A stretch of DNA of 34,032 nt from positions 687,386 to 721,417 of the forward strand of contig BFEA01000560.1 of the NCBI GenBank assembly GCA_003427395.1, read 5' to 3'. The DNA comes from Chara braunii. Taxonomy: Eukaryota > Streptophyta > Charophyceae > Charales > Characeae. How positions within the stretch are numbered: the stretch's first letter is position 1; the number at the start of each line of letters is the position of its first letter. The notes under the pieces were generated by a model. The model made no database searches. It was not told the DNA's origin and was given only the letters and a program-made list of their open reading frames with translations. The position numbers and the translations under genes are program-made. This document shows, one piece after another, positions 1 to 11,646 of the stretch.

Positions 1-65
<65 letters not shown>
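1..65. repeat. GA dinucleotide microsatellite at window edge
   Basis: An uninterrupted run of GA units occupies the first 65 bases, after which unique sequence starts. Its position at the very edge suggests that the assembly stopped in low-complexity DNA. Confidence 0.97.
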
Positions 66-68
<3 letters not shown>

Positions 69-540
69 ATTCGACATAGACTGAAGGGTGACGATCGACA
101 CTCCACCAAAGCTCACGTCCACAGGTGAGGCAGATACAAGCCTTCCAAGAGGGAGGGAAAATAAGGGAGAGAAAACAACAGACGAATTTTGCCATCGACC
201 GCCTGAAGGACCAACGAGAGTCTCCGCGCATAAGCTCCAGCATTAAGAGCATCGCACGCCCCGCTACCTTCCAAGAGAGCACAGGGCACGAACGATCACG
301 AGTCAATTGCTTTACCAACAACCTACATCACCATGGTTCGGGTTGGAGAAGCGTCATACACATCTGAAGTGACATCCACATCTGGCGTGAAGACAGAAGC
401 GTGGCGAGATCAATCCCGAAGACATCGGCCGCAGCACCAAGAAGAATCCACCAACCACTCTTGATTCTCAAACTCCTACGAAGACGAACTCCAGCTCCTG
501 CGAGTGAGATATACCACTACTAACCCCCGTAGCCCACCAC
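66..540. other. Non-coding stretch of mixed composition
   Basis: I see no convincing gene here. Short open frames occur without recognisable motifs. The sequence grades at about 520 into the C-rich tract, so it may be the start of the LINE-A leader or the DNA flanking it. The true 5' end of LINE-A cannot be set from this sequence. Confidence 0.5.
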
Positions 541-2700
541 CCCTTCCTTTTCCACCCAGATCCCCTCCCTTCTTCGTTTCCGGACGGACCCTCATCCATT
601 CCGATCCCGCACAAGGAGAGCTTCTCGAGACCAACCCCATTCCTACACCCTCCGATCTATACTCAACCCGAGCCTATCCATGACTCCCCCCTCCTCCGAC
701 CACCACCCCTGCTCACCCGGATCCTCCGCCCCCGGCCCAGACCCATCCCGAGCCCCGCCCAACTCCTCCCCCAACTTAGTCTTGACCCCAAACACCCCCC
801 GCTATGACGCCCAGCCGTTCCCACTGCAATCCCGTAGATGATCCCCCCCATTCCCAATCAAACCCGGACCATCCCCACCCCAATCCCATCCCACCCCATC
901 AGATACGAACGGACCCCACCTCAACCCGCTACTGGACTACATTGCAACCAGCTACACTCCCCAACCCAGTCCCGACCCACCCCGACCCCAATCCAACCCA
1001 ACGCGATCCGATCGTCACCTTCCTCCTAAACCATCCTACTCTGGCCTACCCCGACTTCACTTCGATCATCACCTAACCACACTTCCACCTCACCACCACA
1101 ATGCCCACCCATCCCTACCGTACCTTGTATACCATCCAGACACGTCCCCAGCCTATCCCCAAAACCAAATCGCCCTCTGAATCCACCGCGAATCCTCAAC
1201 TTTTTTGTTTCACGCTTTCATCTCGTGTCCCGATCTCAGCTTGCATCCATATTTCATTCCGCTTCTTATTCCCTTTTTACAACCCCGACCTTAACGCATC
1301 GCTTGATCATACATCACACCTTGATTTCACTCATCCTCGCCCAATTTGCCTCCTGCTTGCATTTCGCCCGAACCACATTCCCCCTTATCCTATCGCCAAC
1401 CCAACCTCTCGCAGTCTTTCTTCTATCCTCTAACATCCCAACCTCCTGGCGCGTTCACCAAGTACATATACCCAATACCCAGTCATCGCCCCCCACCCAG
1501 GATCAACCGACTTCACCCAACCTACATCCCAACTTTGCTACCTTCTTACCCCGGCTTCCCCCCAATCCAGAGCCCGATCTCCACCCGATCTCCGCACTAA
1601 CTTCATTCCAACCCCACCCCAGATCACAGCCCAGCTCCCAGCACATTACGCATCCCGATTACCTCTCCTCATTCCCACATCTCCTCGACCCACCCAACCC
1701 GGACCCAACTTCCTCCACCCCCCATCCTACCCCCGATACACTCTTACCCAGGTCCTCCCCAATCCCATTCCCAAGCGCTACACAGATCCCCCCCCAACCC
1801 CCGATTCCAGTCTCAAACCCAACCCCAATCCTACTAACAACCCACTTCTACTCGAACTTCTTTTCGCCTGTTGCGCCTCCCCCTTCCAGGACACATTTCC
1901 CTCATACCAACCATCTCCCATCCCGGCCCCCTCCACTCCCGATCTGACTCCACCTCCACCCAACCCTCATCCTACTCTCGCCCCATTCCACCCTGGTCCC
2001 CCCACAATCCAGAACCCGATCACCACCCAACCCCTCTACCGAATCAATCCCGATCCCTTGCCACCCTCGACCTCAACGATTGCCTCAAATCTCCCCCAAA
2101 ACCGTACTCAACTACACCCAGCCCCCGTCACGACCAAGTCCCCGTTCCCATTCTCCGACATATCAATCCCATCCCAATCCCGACCCAGGACCCAACACAC
2201 TCTCTCACGATCCTGTCACATTCCCAATCCAGCCTCCTCACACTCACACACAAACCAATCCCGGTAACTAAGATCTCACCAATTTATGTCACCACACACC
2301 CCAGCGCTGGCCCCGACATACTGCTAACAAAAATCCCACTCTGCCACCATATCCCCACCCATAACACGTCGCTCATCCCCTTCCCCCCACCTACGCCACA
2401 CCCACAAACATAACACAGCTCTTTCCAAATCCATTCCAATCTCCTCCCCCTCACCTCAATCCACCCCCCCCTCACCCCACCCCCACGAGAGCTCATCCTC
2501 TCCCTTAGCGAGGAAAAGCAAGCACAGATCCAAGCCAAAAACCATCCTCTAACAAGTGTCAGAGTTGACAAGCCACAGACACCCTCCCCTCCCCCTATCC
2601 TCGTAATCACTGAATAACCATCTCCCTAAGCACCCCATCTCCCCCCCTATCAGTCATCCACCAGCCCACTCACACACATAGTCATTCCGGGAGAAAGAAA
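520..2700 (+). repeat. C-rich, G-poor tract, putative LINE-A 5' leader
   Basis: About 2.1 kb is dominated on the + strand by C runs joined by short A/T linkers, with recurring words of the kind CCCAATCCC, CCCGACCC and CACCCC, and very little G. Several long open frames rich in Pro, Ser and Thr cross it, but they shift frame freely and have no motif, so they follow from the lack of G-containing stops. It ends just before the first ATG of ORF1 at 2720, which suggests a long 5' UTR or internal promoter region of LINE-A. It could equally be an unrelated low-complexity block into which the LINE inserted. Confidence 0.6.
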
Positions 2701-2719
2701 GGAGTCGTCAGTCAGAGCA

Positions 2720-5178
2720 ATGGATGGAATGGGAATCGAAATACAAAACTGGCTTGCAGAACAGACTAGAACAACGTTAATCAAAACCACCAAATGCATC
2801 GACCAGGGAGGAAACAAAAAGGAGGAACTGGTAGTCTATGAATGTTCAAAAGATCTGACGGCCAAACAGGACGAACTTCACAGGAAACACGCAGTACTGT
2901 TCACTTTCTCCAAGAAAAGCCAGGAACTGGATAGGCAAGCAAAATTGAAATGAATTTGGGAAAAATTGAAAGCACTGGAACAAATTCAGGGGCAGGAACC
3001 CAAAGTGTTCTTCCATCCGAGGTCAAGAAACGTAATCATGGTCCTGTGTATGGAAGAAAAACTCGCTGAGTTTCTGAAAAACAAGTGTTTCACTTGCAAC
3101 TCGTCGGTGGTCACAGTCCACCCCTGGAAACAAGCAGCCAACTACCAGCAGACACAGTTCAGGTACAGACAGGACCTAATCAAGAAGCATTTCTGGATTC
3201 AATTTGACAATGTACCGGAAGGAATGCATGGAAGCGTGAAGGAGAGAGTCAGAATGGAGTACGAACACTTCAACGAAACACATTGGATTGTCTCAACTCC
3301 AGATTTTTTAACACCGCAACACAACCAGATGACAGTGGTTTTGGAAACAGGGCCCCCTTCACCCCTGATGAATGACTCTTCTCACACGAAGACAAGATCA
3401 TCCAAATAACAGTGTCGAGCAAACGCAACCCATTGTGTTTCAAATAAAGACAAAGAGGTCACCTGGGGACAAATGCCAACTGCCCGAAAACAAGAGAAAC
3501 AGCAAAGCCCAAACCACTCAAAACCGCGAACCTGTTGGAAGTACCCAACAAAAAAGGCTATTGGTACATCCCAAAGGCATTATACGCAGGTTGGGTATTT
3601 AACGACAATCTGGATACACCGGCCTGGGTTTGGACTATCGACGGAGAGCCGACCCTCAGACCTGACGTCTACCCGCCTTTCGATAGCAGATGGCAAACAC
3701 TCAAAGCAGAGAGGAAACCGATCAAATGCTTCGCCAAGGACCCAGTGATACACGTGGACACATTGAAGCAGGAAATCTGGGAAAAAGACCTACGAGCATA
3801 CCTGCAAACAATACAAGAAACCAGAGAAAGGGAATGGGTGAACGCAGTGAAACGCTATCAGGAAGAGGAGAAAGCAAAGGGTGAGCAAACCAAGCAAAGA
3901 ACATACTTCAGAAGACAAAATAAAGGAAGGGGAAAATCCAACCAAGGGCAAAGGAACGTTGCTGACGGATCAGATGAAAGCATGGAGGAGGACACAAGGG
4001 ACACAAAAAGGAACGAAGGAGAGAAGGAGGAAAACCCGGTAGTGGGGGGTAAAAGGAAGCACATCGAAGGCCAAAAGGATAGAGAGGACATGGAGGATGA
4101 ACAAGGCAATCCGGAATCAGACGAGTACCCATGGTCAGGCAAACAAGAGATGGAACTTTTGGAGTACATACGGAACTACGAAAGAGAAAGGCAAGACAAC
4201 TTCGAACTTCAGCTGATTCTGCACAGGGAGGAACAGAAAAACAGACAGAAAGCAGAAATCACCAACCCATCACAGATAATCCCGTTGTCTGAAAACCCAT
4301 TTGCTCCTCTGGAAAGAGAAGAAGAGTTGGCCACTTTGTTTGCAGAGAAATAAGCAGCAGCCAAGGAAGACCAGGTAATGAAAACCGAAGGATCCAGTTC
4401 AGAAACGCTCATGGAGACAGACCAAAACAGGCAGGCAAAGTTGCCAACCTACAAACCATCACAATATCTGATAGACCAAGCAAAACAGCAGGGGCAGGAA
4501 GAACAAAGCAAAGGACTGACAACACCCGTTCAGTTGGGCATTCAAGTTGAAGCTCTCTACGCTCAAAACAACAGACTGATCGATCTGAATAGGGAAATGT
4601 CCCTCCGCACTGTGACAGTCCAGGATCTGCATGACAGAGCCCACAAAGATTTCTGGAAGAGGGCGGAAAAAGAAGCAAGCACCCTGCTCCCATCAAGAGC
4701 AGTAATTCCAGTCCAAATCGATCCGGTATCAAAGGAATGGATGGTGGCTGTACGCGAGGACCTCTCAGTATTGAAATGGCAACTGGGGCAAAAGAAGGAA
4801 GAAGTGCTGAAAAAGATCAGCAAGAAGAGGGAACCAATATGCATGGGATTGGCATGCAAGCAGCAAAAGGACGGAGAGGAGGGGATTATTGAAGCAAACA
4901 AGGAATCAGAGAAGGAAAATCAAACACAACAAGACACAATACAATTGATAGTCTGGTTGGATCAGGAATCAGAACTGGCAGAGGACCTACAATGGAAACC
5001 ATGGTGGTGGATGGTTGCACTGCCAGTAACAACCCTAGGAACTGGAACAACCATGACCCAAAATGCAGTGGCACTTGCAACAGTGATCGAATCGGGAGCA
5101 CTGGAACAGGATGAGAACAAATTACCATCCTTTCGCACCCCACTAGAGGAGGACAGCGACAACAGCTCAGAGATATAG
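2720..5178 (+). pseudogene. LINE-A ORF1 (putative RNA-binding protein), broken
   Basis: The reading starts at ATG 2720, the first ATG after the C-rich leader. It is interrupted by TGA at 2951-2953, which reads on in the same frame. A frame change follows near 3380-3410. TAA stops at 3445-3447 and 4351-4353 lie in the second frame, which then runs to TAG at 5178. The total is about 800 codons. A Cys-x2-stop-x4-His-x6-Cys pattern at 3436-3483 suggests a CCHC zinc knuckle with the stop on its second Cys. The middle (about 3780-4350) is Lys/Glu/Arg-rich and probably coiled. The C-terminal part has a hydrophobic stretch (around 4990-5090) and ends acidic. LINE ORF1 proteins bind the element's RNA. 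That role is inferred from position and the knuckle, not from a clear domain match. Confidence 0.75.
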
Positions 5179-5256
5179 AAAGAGAAATGCAAGCTACAAA
5201 AGGACAACACTCAATAACTCATGAAAGCACCGAGGGGGGACCTGGTGATCCAGTCC

Positions 5257-6049
5257 TAGAACGTGAGAGGTCTAGCAACGATCTTATCAAACCAACAAAA
5301 ATGGAGTTGCTTCCTGAACACAACAGGCTGGAATGGCTCAAACTCCCCTACAGGAGGCTCACTTAACTAATACCCCAGCACATAGCATAGTAGAAAAAAA
5401 AGTCATAGCTAGATTAAGGAATTGCGCCACAGTAGTTTCATCACACAGCCCAGAAGCAGCCTCAACAGGCGTCATCACTTTTGTTCACAATCGTGCAGTA
5501 GCCTCACACCAACTACAAATAGAATCCACAGAAACAGACCCAGTAGGTGGAAGGTGGAGCAAATTGGAGCTAGCACTTCAAGGAGAGGATATCACTATAA
5601 TAAACCTCTATGCCTCGAACCCATCAGCAGAGAGAATGACCTTTTTCGACGAGATAGGAAGCCTAATACTACCGCAAAAACATGTGATTCTAGTAGGGCA
5701 TTGGAACACTACCTTGAACCCTCAGCTAGACAGAGTCTCATGGGCACAACAAACCTCGCAGGATCCAGCAGAGACGACTTTGGCCCATCTAGTCACAGAG
5801 AACAACCTTAAAGACGCCTATAGGACCCTCAACTCAGGGAAAAAGGACTATACCTGTATAAGGAAAACATTGCAGGGCAGAACGTCTTTCTCGAGAATAG
5901 ACTTCTTTCTCATATCAGAATCATTAGGAGTGTTCCGAGACACCACAATAGGAAGAATGCCCCGTTATGAAGGTTATGACCATAACCCGATCGAGTTAAA
6001 CCTAGCCCTAACCCCAAATAACTCCCCTAGAAAAGCTTCTTCAAGTTGA
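5257..6049 (+). pseudogene. LINE-A ORF2, endonuclease domain (broken)
   Basis: This is the N-terminal endonuclease of ORF2, which nicks target DNA to prime reverse transcription. The region opens with NVRGL (5260-5274), typical of the start of this domain, directly after a TAG at 5257-5259 where the family has Trp. A frame change follows near 5320. The main frame from 5333 shows QEAHLT, VGHWNTTLNP, SRIDFFLIS and YDHNPIEL, matching the family blocks for the catalytic Glu, Asp, Asp and His. The Asp of GDWN is His here (codon 5699-5701), while LINE-B keeps GDWN, so this copy's nuclease is probably dead. A further frame change at about 6028 leads into the linker. Confidence 0.9.
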
Positions 6050-6648
6050 ATACCTCGCTCCTCACGTTACAATCTTTCAAACAAGAATTCAAAGGCATTT
6101 GGGAACAAATAAGAAAGAACCTGAAAGAGGGCGATCTGACAAGGGACTTTCCACCCTCCATCCAAGAAATAAGTAACTGGGTGAGTTTATTCTCAAGGAA
6201 GGAAGCTAGCAGGAGGAGAGCAAGACAACAAAACCTTGAAGCCATGGTGGAAATAGCTAAATTCAACCTTATAACTAACCCAGGAGAAACTCTATACGAA
6301 CAACTCCTCGAGGAAGCACGTACAAAGTTAAGCCAATGGGTGGAGTGGAAAAGACAAGGATTGGCCATAAGGGCCAGAGTGAAGGATTGGGAAAGCAATG
6401 AGGGCATGACAAAATACTTCTTCCAAAGGATTAAAGCAGGTCATAGGAATAGCGCAATAAGAGCATTAAAGGACTCCTTAGGCACCCACACAAACCACGC
6501 AAAAAGAACTCTTAAAAGTAGTGTCAGAATTCTACCAAAATCTATATGCATCCAAAACCTTCCTTGAAAACCCAAACAATGTAAGGAAAGCAAGAGAGAA
6601 ATTCTTAAAGCACCTAGATAGAAGCATCAGTCAGGAATCAATGGAAAT
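6030..6648 (+). pseudogene. LINE-A ORF2, linker between endonuclease and RT
   Basis: The charged, helix-rich linker of ORF2 reads in one frame from about 6030 to 6490 and then in another to about 6640. It matches the corresponding part of LINE-B closely, for example RKEASRRRARQQNLEAM against the RKLATNRK block. Motifs such as MTKYFFQRIKAG and EFYQNLYAS are usual just before the RT palm in this class. Two frame changes, near 6490 and 6645, break it. There is no separate gene here. Confidence 0.85.
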
Positions 6649-8253
6649 TTGGATAAAGATATCACTAAGACTGAACTATTTGAAGCCCTCCAAAGTAAGC
6701 AACCCAACAAAACTCCAGGTAAAGATGGTCTTCCCAAGGAGTTCTGGCAAGCTAACTGGCACTTGGTAGGAGATACAGTCACCGATTTTTTTAAGGAAAC
6801 CTTTACTAAAGGCTCCATAGGAGAGGACTGCAGTATAGAAGTGGTTACCCCAATATACAAAAAAGGTGACAGCACAGACATAAGAAATTACAGACCCATA
6901 ATTCTACTATCAGTAATATACAAAATATTAGCTAAAACCCTAGCGAATAGAATAAGAAATATAACAGATAGGTGTTTTCACATAAACCAAACAAGTTTTA
7001 TCCCGGGAAGATACATATTAGACAATGTAGTAACCCTCAACGAAGCCACCAAAGTGCTAAAAGATAAGAAAATACAAGCGGCCATTCTGTTCTTCGACTT
7101 TGAAAAAACCTACGATCAAGTAAACTGGGATTTCCTCCAACAGAGCATGGAAAAAATGGGAGTAGGTCCAAACTTTCGCAATTGGGTGAAAGTCCTATAT
7201 GGCGATGCCAGAGGAATGGTTCAGATTAATGGACGTCTTTCGGAGAAATACCGAATGACCAGATCAGTCAGACAAGGAGATTCACTCGCAGCACCAATTT
7301 TCTTGTTCGTAATGGAAGCAATAGCGGTCTTCCTCCGCAAGGACCCATCAATAGAAAGGATACTCATACAACAAGACGGAAGGTCTTTCCTTATACCCAC
7401 AGCTATACTTTTCACGGACGACCTAGCCGTACTAATAAGAGCCTTTGACTCCTCATTCCAAGCCCTCACAAAAGCAATGCAAGGCTTCCAACTAGCTGCC
7501 GAAATGAAAATTAACTGGAACAAAACAACGGGCTGGTGGCTAGCCGACTCTCTCCCTCCCCAACAAACCCAAACCATCCAAGGACTGCAATGGTTGGACG
7601 CCCAACAACCGATGCGCTTTCTGGGCATCCAAATTTCAACAGAAGGAACAAGCAATGAATCGGGTACCAACCTCCTACTCAAAATGACAAACAAACTGGC
7701 GGGATGGCAAGCAACGAATGTATCACTGATGGGTAGGGTCCTAGTACTCAATACCGCAATCCTATCTACTGCCTGGTATGTAGCAGCACTCTGGAACCCG
7801 CCCACCACCTTCTTCACAACACTCAAAAGAAAACTGGGCTCTTACCTATGGACCGGTAAAGTCGAAAAAGAAAAATACATGTCCAAAGTGGCTTGGAAAT
7901 ACATCACCAGACCCAAAAGTCAAGGGGGGTTAGGCCTCCTGAACCCCGTAGCACAATTCCAAGCATTACAACACAAGCGGATAATAAAACTCCTTTTCAA
8001 CAGAGAACTACCATGGCATGAAATGACCCTCCACCAGATTCGCAACCTAGTACCTTTCAGGACCGACCACACCATAGAAGGATACCTTTGGATTCTCAAT
8101 CCCGCATGGACCCCCAGAAGGAGTGAAAGGGGGGGATTAATGGAGGGCAGGGACCCACCAAGTGAACACTGGGCCACACTAATAAAACACTGGAGAAACT
8201 GCTTTCCTCAAAAGTCAAGATCCCCCAAAATAAGAGAGGAGGTATTGAGATAA
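6649..8253 (+). pseudogene. LINE-A ORF2, reverse transcriptase domain
   Basis: Non-LTR reverse transcriptase, which copies the element RNA at the nicked target. It is open for 534 codons. Visible RT blocks in order are NKTPGKDGLPKEFW, YKKGDSTDIRNYRPI, FIPGRYILDNV, FFDFEKTYDQVNW, RQGDSLAAPIFLFVMEA and FTDDLAVLIRA. Both active-site Asp residues of the FxDD box are kept (7417-7422), though the usual Ala before them is Thr. The thumb follows. The frame closes at TAA 8251-8253, where LINE-B has Gln in the matching LRQP.FGNP, so this is an in-frame nonsense change and not the natural end. Confidence 0.94.
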
Positions 8254-9627
8254 CCACCCTTTGGGAATCCCCTACTGACAGATCACAATGGCAGATTATG
8301 GGCCTTAAACACGAAAGGCAAACAGTGGAGAAAATGGATGAGCAAGGGAGTGTGGAAAATCGAGCACATATGGAACCATGACGAGAACAAATGGACCACC
8401 GACCAGGAACTCAGATCCAAACTCAAAGGAGTTCACAATTTAAAAGAACACCTAGGCAAACTCATAGAAAGCATCCCACTCAAATGGGTTTTTCTTCTGA
8501 AAAATAAAACCAGGTGGTCAGTAGGAGATTGGGCCACAAAAAAGGGAACAGACCATCCGACCGTCGCCTACAAGCTAATTCAGATAACAGACGCAGAAGA
8601 AGAAAAAGCCGCTTTCGCCGTATATGAATTGGAGGAAAGAAACAAATCATGGGGAAAACCAGCAAAAACAGTAGAAGCAAGGTCAACACAAAACCTTAAC
8701 ACTCTCAAAAGAGTAAGAGCATGCACAATCAAACCGGGCCCTAAGCAGGGCTCGCACGGGCAACCAGAGCCAAACAGGGTCAGACTATTCAGACCAGAAT
8801 TGGACATCAAAGACTTAGAGGTCGACCCAACAGAATGGGGATGGATGGTCCCTAGTACCTCAGGGCGACTCAAAAAGCTTATCCCAATTTATGAGTATGA
8901 AGTCAAAATAGGTTACATACTGGGCAATCGCACAAAGGACCCCCAATCAGTAATCTCAGAAAGATGGAAAAAGAATCTGGGCGAAAACGTGGGTTGGACG
9001 AATAAAATCCCTTGGAAACATTACATGAACATTAGACCGGCAAGAATCAGAAGTTTACAGTGGCTGATACTTTACTGGGCACTACCAGTCAACCAATGGC
9101 TCGCCAAAAGAAGAAAACAGGAAGAGTCCCAACAGCAAAGCTCACTATGCAAGATATGCGACGACAGTCTAGAAGAATCTTTGGTCCACTGTTTAATAAC
9201 CTGCCACCGGGCACAAGAGATATGGAATAAAATCAGAAGCCTTTGGAATAAATTAACAAAATATGATTTCCCCAACAACACATTTTATCTTCTAACAGGA
9301 AAATCACAAAATACAGACCTAGACGTAGACCCAATCAGTGCGGTAGATTTATGGAGGAGAGCAGCGTTGTGGGTAATATGGAAGGCAAGATGCAAAGGAA
9401 CCTTAGAAGGCCAATTACCAAGCTTAGAAGAGAGGTGGACAGAAACAAAACTAATAATTCAAACGGAAATAAGAGCCCGCTGGTCCAGAGAGCAAAAGGA
9501 ACAACAGAAGATATTACAACCGGACAAGAGAGACCTCAGTCGGAAAAGATTCGAGAATACTTGGCTGCTGGGAGACAAAATCGCAAAAATAGAAGGAAGG
9601 AGTTTAAGATTCACAATTTGGGATTAA
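8254..9627 (+). pseudogene. LINE-A ORF2, C-terminal domain with Cys/His finger
   Basis: This continues in the same frame as the RT after the TAA at 8251 and runs to the real stop at 9627. The first ATG (8338) is internal and has no meaning of its own. Near 9148-9215 the pattern CKICDDSLEESLVHCLITCH is the zinc-binding region found at the C terminus of plant and algal L1-like RTs (zf-RVT type), thought to help hold RNA. LINE-B has the matching CAVC...LHCLIHC. The upstream part contains WGWMVPS and the conserved RSLQWLI block shared with LINE-B. Confidence 0.9.
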
Positions 9628-10303
9628 AAGGTTAAAAGGCCTGCCCAAGGCACAATCTCCCCCAGAAAGCAGATGGCTACAACAGTCCGGATTCCCAACC
9701 TCCTCCTTGGAGCAACCTTCTCATACTCCCCACAGACTAACACCCCCCATTCAGACAAGAGGCGACATATCTCCGGACGAGAGATCCGGCACTCTGAGGC
9801 TTTCTATCCTTAACCCCCCCTACTGAACAATGCACCTAACTTCCCCTCTTAACTAACACCCCCAACCAGGCTCGAAAGACGGGTAAGGTCCGGATTGGAC
9901 ACATCGAGAAGTGTCAGTAAGGGTCATACGAGAAGAGAGATGTAGCAGACCAATTGCAGGACAGTCTAAGCGGAAACCAGAATGTTGATACAAGACCAGA
10001 CCCACTACAGATGGCGGAAGGCCAAGTAAACCTCGACAGAAGACAAGAAACAACGAAAGATTGAGAGACTGGGGCTGTACAAGAATCGGTTGTCTAAACA
10101 GCAAGACTGCAGAGAAGATGAGAAAACTGCATACCCTGGAAAGAGCGGCATAACCTAGCGCCAGAAATGAGTTACCAACAGAGGTTAAAGGAGGTCGCAC
10201 CAATCCCTTCTTGAATACGGGATCACAACAATTGCCGGAAAGACCGGCACATCTCAAACTCAGGAAGGAACCAGCGACAACAAATAACTGTGGACGCGCA
10301 AAG
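9628..10303 (+). other. LINE-A 3' UTR, left part
   Basis: Non-coding sequence follows the ORF2 stop and is cut at 10303 by the 5' LTR of Gypsy-A. No open frame with motifs is present. The last four bases (AAAG) are repeated directly after the 3' LTR, marking the Gypsy-A target site. Confidence 0.75.
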
Positions 10304-11628
10304 TGTGATAACCCGTCCAAACGCGGACTGAAACACACAACTGATTTTTGAGTTTTGCTCATAGACTGAATGCCCTACTGAGTTCCCCGCCTGCCGAGTC
10401 TGTGTGCGTGTGTGCTTGCTGGACTGCATGTCTGTCTGAGTGCNTTTTGCTCATAGACTGAATGCCCTACTGAGTTCCCCGCCTGCCGAGTCTGTGTGCG
10501 TGTGTGCTTGCTGGACTGCATGTCTGTCTGAGTGCTGGTTGGCTTGCGTGTGTGACCGTGCCTGTCTGAGTGCTGGTTGGTATGAGTGTGTGTGTGTGTA
10601 GCCCGCCAGGGCACTTGTTCGTTCGTTGGGCCATCAGGGCCGGTACTTACCTGTGGTCGTGGGTTTGAAGGGTTGCAGCAGGGAAAAAGCACTCAAGTAG
10701 CGGGTAGGCCGGCACCGCACCCGGTAGGGGGGTAAATATGCATGTACCGGAGGCCGAGGAGAAAAAGACAAAAGTGGCATTTTTAGAGGCCAGTAGTGTA
10801 GGCTAGGTCTAGCGGGTACCAGTCCGAGTCTAGGGCCTGTAGGGGCAATAACAGAGTCTGCAATGATATTCCCTCTAAAAGAGGAGGAGGTACCGGTTGC
10901 TTGGGAAGGCCAGCGACCTGGAAGTCACCGCCCAAGAGGCAAAGCAGGCCGCTATATCTTCTGATCGGGCGGAAGACCCGGCCTCTTTTTCGGTGTGCAA
11001 GTTTGGCGACACACTGGTGGAGCGCTGGGCTGGAGCTGCGCTGCTGGGGAGGAAGATTCGTCACCTTGGTGCACAAGCGGTTAACGGGGACCCCCACTTT
11101 TCGGCCCTGAGTAACGATGACTGATCCTGAATCAGCAAGGAGCCCCCAGCCGGGGGGAGCTACACCAAGAAGCTTCAAGGCAGGGCAGGGCATGGCGGCC
11201 TGAGCTGGAGCAGCCATAGGTGCTTTGGGTTGTCCTTTGTACATCGGAGCAAGGCCTACTAGTCCGCCATAGCCTCGGCCTATGTGTGTGAAGAGTGGGA
11301 GAGGCGGCCATGGCTATGGTGGACCATGAGTGGTACTTGCAGTAGAAAAGGGACTCGGACATGATTCTGGACCAGTCATTCAACATTGTACTATTATTTC
11401 TTGTATGAACAAGAGAAGGGGGAGATAAGGAGGAGGAGGTTGTTGGGCGAAGAAGAAGAGTCTTGTCATCATCTTTGCTGGTGTACATCTTCTTCTTATT
11501 CTTTCTCATTTCTTCTTCTTTTCTTCTACTCCTCTCTCTCCTCTCAAGTTCATTCATTTCTTTTCGCAATTGGATGGCGTTGTACTTCTCAGTGGATGTG
11601 TATCTCGCAATTGGCCAGGGTCATAACA
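10304..11628 (+). repeat. Gypsy-A 5' LTR
   Basis: It begins TGTGATAACCCGTCC and ends GTCATAACA, the same ends as the right copy. It holds a 92-bp exact-looking repeat (10353-10443 and 10445-10535) separated by one N, absent from the other LTR, which looks like an assembly join. A segment at about 11053-11137 differs completely from the matching part of the 3' LTR. TC-rich sequence near the end (11455-11560) is shared. No clear TATA box is visible. Confidence 0.93.
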
Positions 11629-11629
11629 T

Positions 11630-11646
11630 TGGTATCGGAGCGGGTT
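11630..11646 (+). promoter_or_regulatory. Gypsy-A primer binding site (initiator tRNA-Met)
   Basis: TGGTATCGGAGCGGG starts one base after the LTR end. It matches the usual TGGTATCAGAGC primer site, complementary to the 3' end of initiator tRNA-Met, with one G for A. The second LTR element of this window keeps the standard form at 33629. Confidence 0.9.

Larger units (their letters stand above)
500..10303 (+). mobile_element. LINE-A, L1-like non-LTR retrotransposon, 5' and coding part
   Basis: The order is C-rich leader, ORF1, then ORF2 with apurinic-type endonuclease, reverse transcriptase and a C-terminal CCHC-like finger, all on the + strand. This is the standard layout of L1-like plant and algal LINEs. 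The 3' UTR is cut at 10303 by the Gypsy-A LTR element and resumes at 19972, ending in 24 A residues at 20505-20528. Both ORFs are broken, so the copy cannot move by itself. The left boundary is a guess because no target duplication could be found. The family assignment is supported by a second copy, LINE-B, on the other strand of this window. Confidence 0.88.

Noticed and set aside
804-2413. Long open frames rich in Pro/Ser/Thr on the + strand
   Set aside because: They overlap each other in several frames, have no motif, and follow from the near absence of G and thus of TAG and TGA in the C-rich tract.
8338-9627. Separate gene downstream of the LINE-A RT
   Set aside because: It is in the same frame as the RT across a single TAA, and LINE-B shows the same region as continuous ORF2.
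10783-11569. Open frames on both strands within the 5' LTR (also repeated in the 3' LTR)
   Set aside because: They lie inside LTRs, differ between the two LTRs, and have no recognisable domain.
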